Positions 62,656 through 64,000 of a stretch of DNA of 64,000 nucleotides are shown here, in pieces. Each line of letters opens with the position of its first letter. The stretch's first letter is position 1. The notes beneath the pieces are model-generated. The model did not search any database and was not told the DNA's origin. It saw nothing but the letters and a program-made list of their open reading frames with translations. Made by a program: the position numbers and the translations under genes. Source of the stretch: Doryteuthis pealeii (lineage: Eukaryota > Mollusca > Cephalopoda > Myopsida > Loliginidae); assembly GCA_023376005.1 (NCBI GenBank), contig CM042148.1:68475178-68539177 (forward strand), in the 5' to 3' direction.

Positions 62656-63860
62656 CACCTCTTTGTCTTTCTCTTTATCCAGTTTATCTTATTGCTTTTC
62701 TATATATATTCTCTAACCCCTTCTCTCTCTCTGTATGTATCTCTTTCTTTCATTCTCTCATTACATCACCGCTTTGTTTTTTTTCTTTCTCCAGTTTATC
62801 TCCTTACTATCTCTCTCCCCCTCTCTCTCTCTTTCTTTCTCTATTCTCTTACTCCTTCTCTCTCTCTCTCCATCTCTCTTTCTCTCATTTTCTCATTCCA
62901 TCACTCTTTGTCTTTCTTTCTCTTTCTCCAGTTTATCTACTTAGTCTCTCTATTTCTTCTATTCTCTTTTTCTCTCTCTCTCTCTCTCTTTCTCACCCTC
63001 TGTCTCTCACTTCATCACTTCTCTTTTTTCATTTGTCTTCTTACCCTCTCTTTATCCTCTTACTCCTTCTATTTCACATTCTCTCCCTCTACCTCTCTCA
63101 TTTCATCACTTTTTTCCTCTTTCTCCAGCTTATATCCTTACCCTCTCTCATCTCTTACTCTTTCTCTCTCTCTCTATCTCTCTTTCTCTCATTCTCATTC
63201 CATCACCTGTCTTTCTTTCTCTTTCTCCAGTTTATCTAGTTACCCACTCTCTATTCCTTACTCCTTCTCTTTCTCACTCTCTCTCTACTCTCTCTCTCTC
63301 TCTCATTCCATCACCTGTCTTTCTTTCTCTTTCTCCAGTTTATCTAGTTACCCACTCTCTATTCGCTTACTCCTTCTCTTTCTCACCCTCTTCTACCCCC
63401 TCTCTCTCTCATTCCATCACCTGTCTTTCTTTCTCTTTGTCCAGTTTATCTACTTACCCACTCTCTATTCACTTACTCCTTCTCTTTCTCACTCTCTCTC
63501 AACCTCTCTCTCTCTCTCATTCCATCACCTGTCTTTCTTTCTCTTTCTCCAGTTTATCTACTTAACCACTCTCTATTCGCTTACTCCTCTCTTTCTCACT
63601 CTCCTCTCCTCTCTCTCTCTCATTCCATCACCTGTCTTCTTCTCTTTCTCCAGTTTATGTACTACCCACTCTATCACTTACTTCCTCTCTTCTCTCTCCT
63701 CTCTCTCCATCTCATTCATCACCTATTTGTCTTTCTTTCTCTTTCTCCAGTTTATCTACTTACCCACTCTCTATTCGCTTACTCCTTTCTCCTCTCATCT
63801 CTCTACCTCTCTCTCTCCTCATTCCATCTTATCTTTCTTTCTTCTTTTCTTTCTTTCTCT
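62010..63860. repeat. polypyrimidine minisatellite, ~110-150 bp units
   Basis: Units combine a (CT)n run, CATTCCATCACCTGTCTTTC, TTCTCTTTCTCCAGTTTATC and TACTTACCCACTCTCTATTC. From about 63180 the units are regular, about 110 bp, at least six times. All three plus frames are open for hundreds of codons because almost no purines occur; the 602-codon frame is not a gene. Each unit contains TTTCTCCAG, which resembles a 3' splice site. Confidence 0.9.
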
Positions 63861-63862
63861 AG

Positions 63863-63961
63863 TTGACGAAATCAATTGTAAACGTCCTTTTGTAATTAAC
63901 TTTCTTTTTCCGGACTCCATTTGGTTTAGCCGGATTAGCAGAGCTCAGGAATATTCTTCAG
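63863..63961 (+). CDS. possible internal exon, 99 bp, unknown product
   Basis: The polypyrimidine tract ends in TTTCTTTCTCTAG (63862) and the following 99 bp end in TTCAG with GTATTA next, which is a donor-like junction (63961/63962). One frame is open across it: DEINCKRPFVINFLFPDSIW then FSRISRAQEYSS. The other two frames have early stops. Composition changes sharply from pyrimidine repeat to mixed sequence. I recognise no domain. Since a pyrimidine repeat always looks like a splice acceptor, this may be chance. Confidence 0.25.
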
Positions 63962-64000
63962 GTATTAAATCCTGACAAAATTCCTCAAGCATTAAACGTG

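Noticed and set aside
62167..63975. 602-codon plus-strand open frame
   Set aside because: It is Ser/Leu/Phe repeat from a nearly purine-free minisatellite; all three plus frames are open. Only the final 99 bp have mixed composition.

Overview
The window looks like intergenic or intronic DNA from a large, AT-rich, repeat-dense animal genome. A cephalopod mollusc is my best guess, but that is an inference and not a proven assignment. The grounds are two abundant tRNA-derived SINE families, very many (TA)n/(CA)n/(CT)n tracts, Penelope-like, RTE-like, CR1-like and R2-like (restriction-like-endonuclease) retroelement debris, Helitron ends, TTAGGG-type repeats and the absence of any bacterial-style gene. 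I find no intact protein-coding gene. The only host-gene candidates are two short exon-like stretches: a possible terminal exon at 35121-35281 and a possible internal exon at 63863-63961. Almost every long open frame is a by-product of CT, TA, CA or TTTC tracts.

Layout. 1-6.7 kb: tandem Helitron-like 3' ends, RTE-like LINE tails and a broken Ty3-type gag. 7-13.3 kb: CR1-like LINE 3' end, an LTR, a broken Penelope-like GIY-YIG endonuclease followed by a near-perfect 115-bp palindrome, tRNA-SINEs and a solo LTR with a 4-bp target duplication. 14-22.3 kb: SINEs, hammerhead-like motifs, a terminal-repeat element with a telomere-like core and a 1-kb TA domain made of alternately inverted modules. 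22.4-30.3 kb: 28-bp and 29-bp minisatellites that abut LINE fragments, and a long palindrome with a textbook hammerhead ribozyme. 31-42.9 kb: two more telomere-core elements, several minisatellites, a Helitron with a triplicated 5' end, a cluster of hammerhead-derived palindromes, mariner-type MITEs and a complete non-autonomous Helitron. 43-47 kb: CT- and GT-rich low-complexity DNA. 48-52.9 kb: a local segmental duplication in which one copy alone carries two adjacent solo LTRs, another solo LTR and a second Helitron. 53-59.5 kb: tandem repeats, an RTE LINE split by a solo LTR, a complete hAT MITE and a mariner transposase remnant. 59.6-64 kb: further repeats and a 1.9-kb polypyrimidine minisatellite.

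The recurring theme is hammerhead ribozyme (HHR) architecture. One motif (25921-25962, minus strand) has every core element: CUGAUGA, a 5-bp stem II, GAAA, a 3-bp/2-nt-loop stem III, an AUA cleavage triplet and a 5-bp stem I. It sits in one arm of a long inverted repeat, with a second core in the other arm. Shortened relatives elsewhere have lost the CUGAUGA/stem II half at one shared breakpoint but keep the cleavage site. At least nine other CUGANGA-hairpin-GAAA motifs occur; several carry one extra base before stem II. HHRs are known in Penelope-like elements, and the GIY-YIG remnant at 9.2-9.7 kb shows such elements are present. The palindromic arrangement is the least ordinary thing here.
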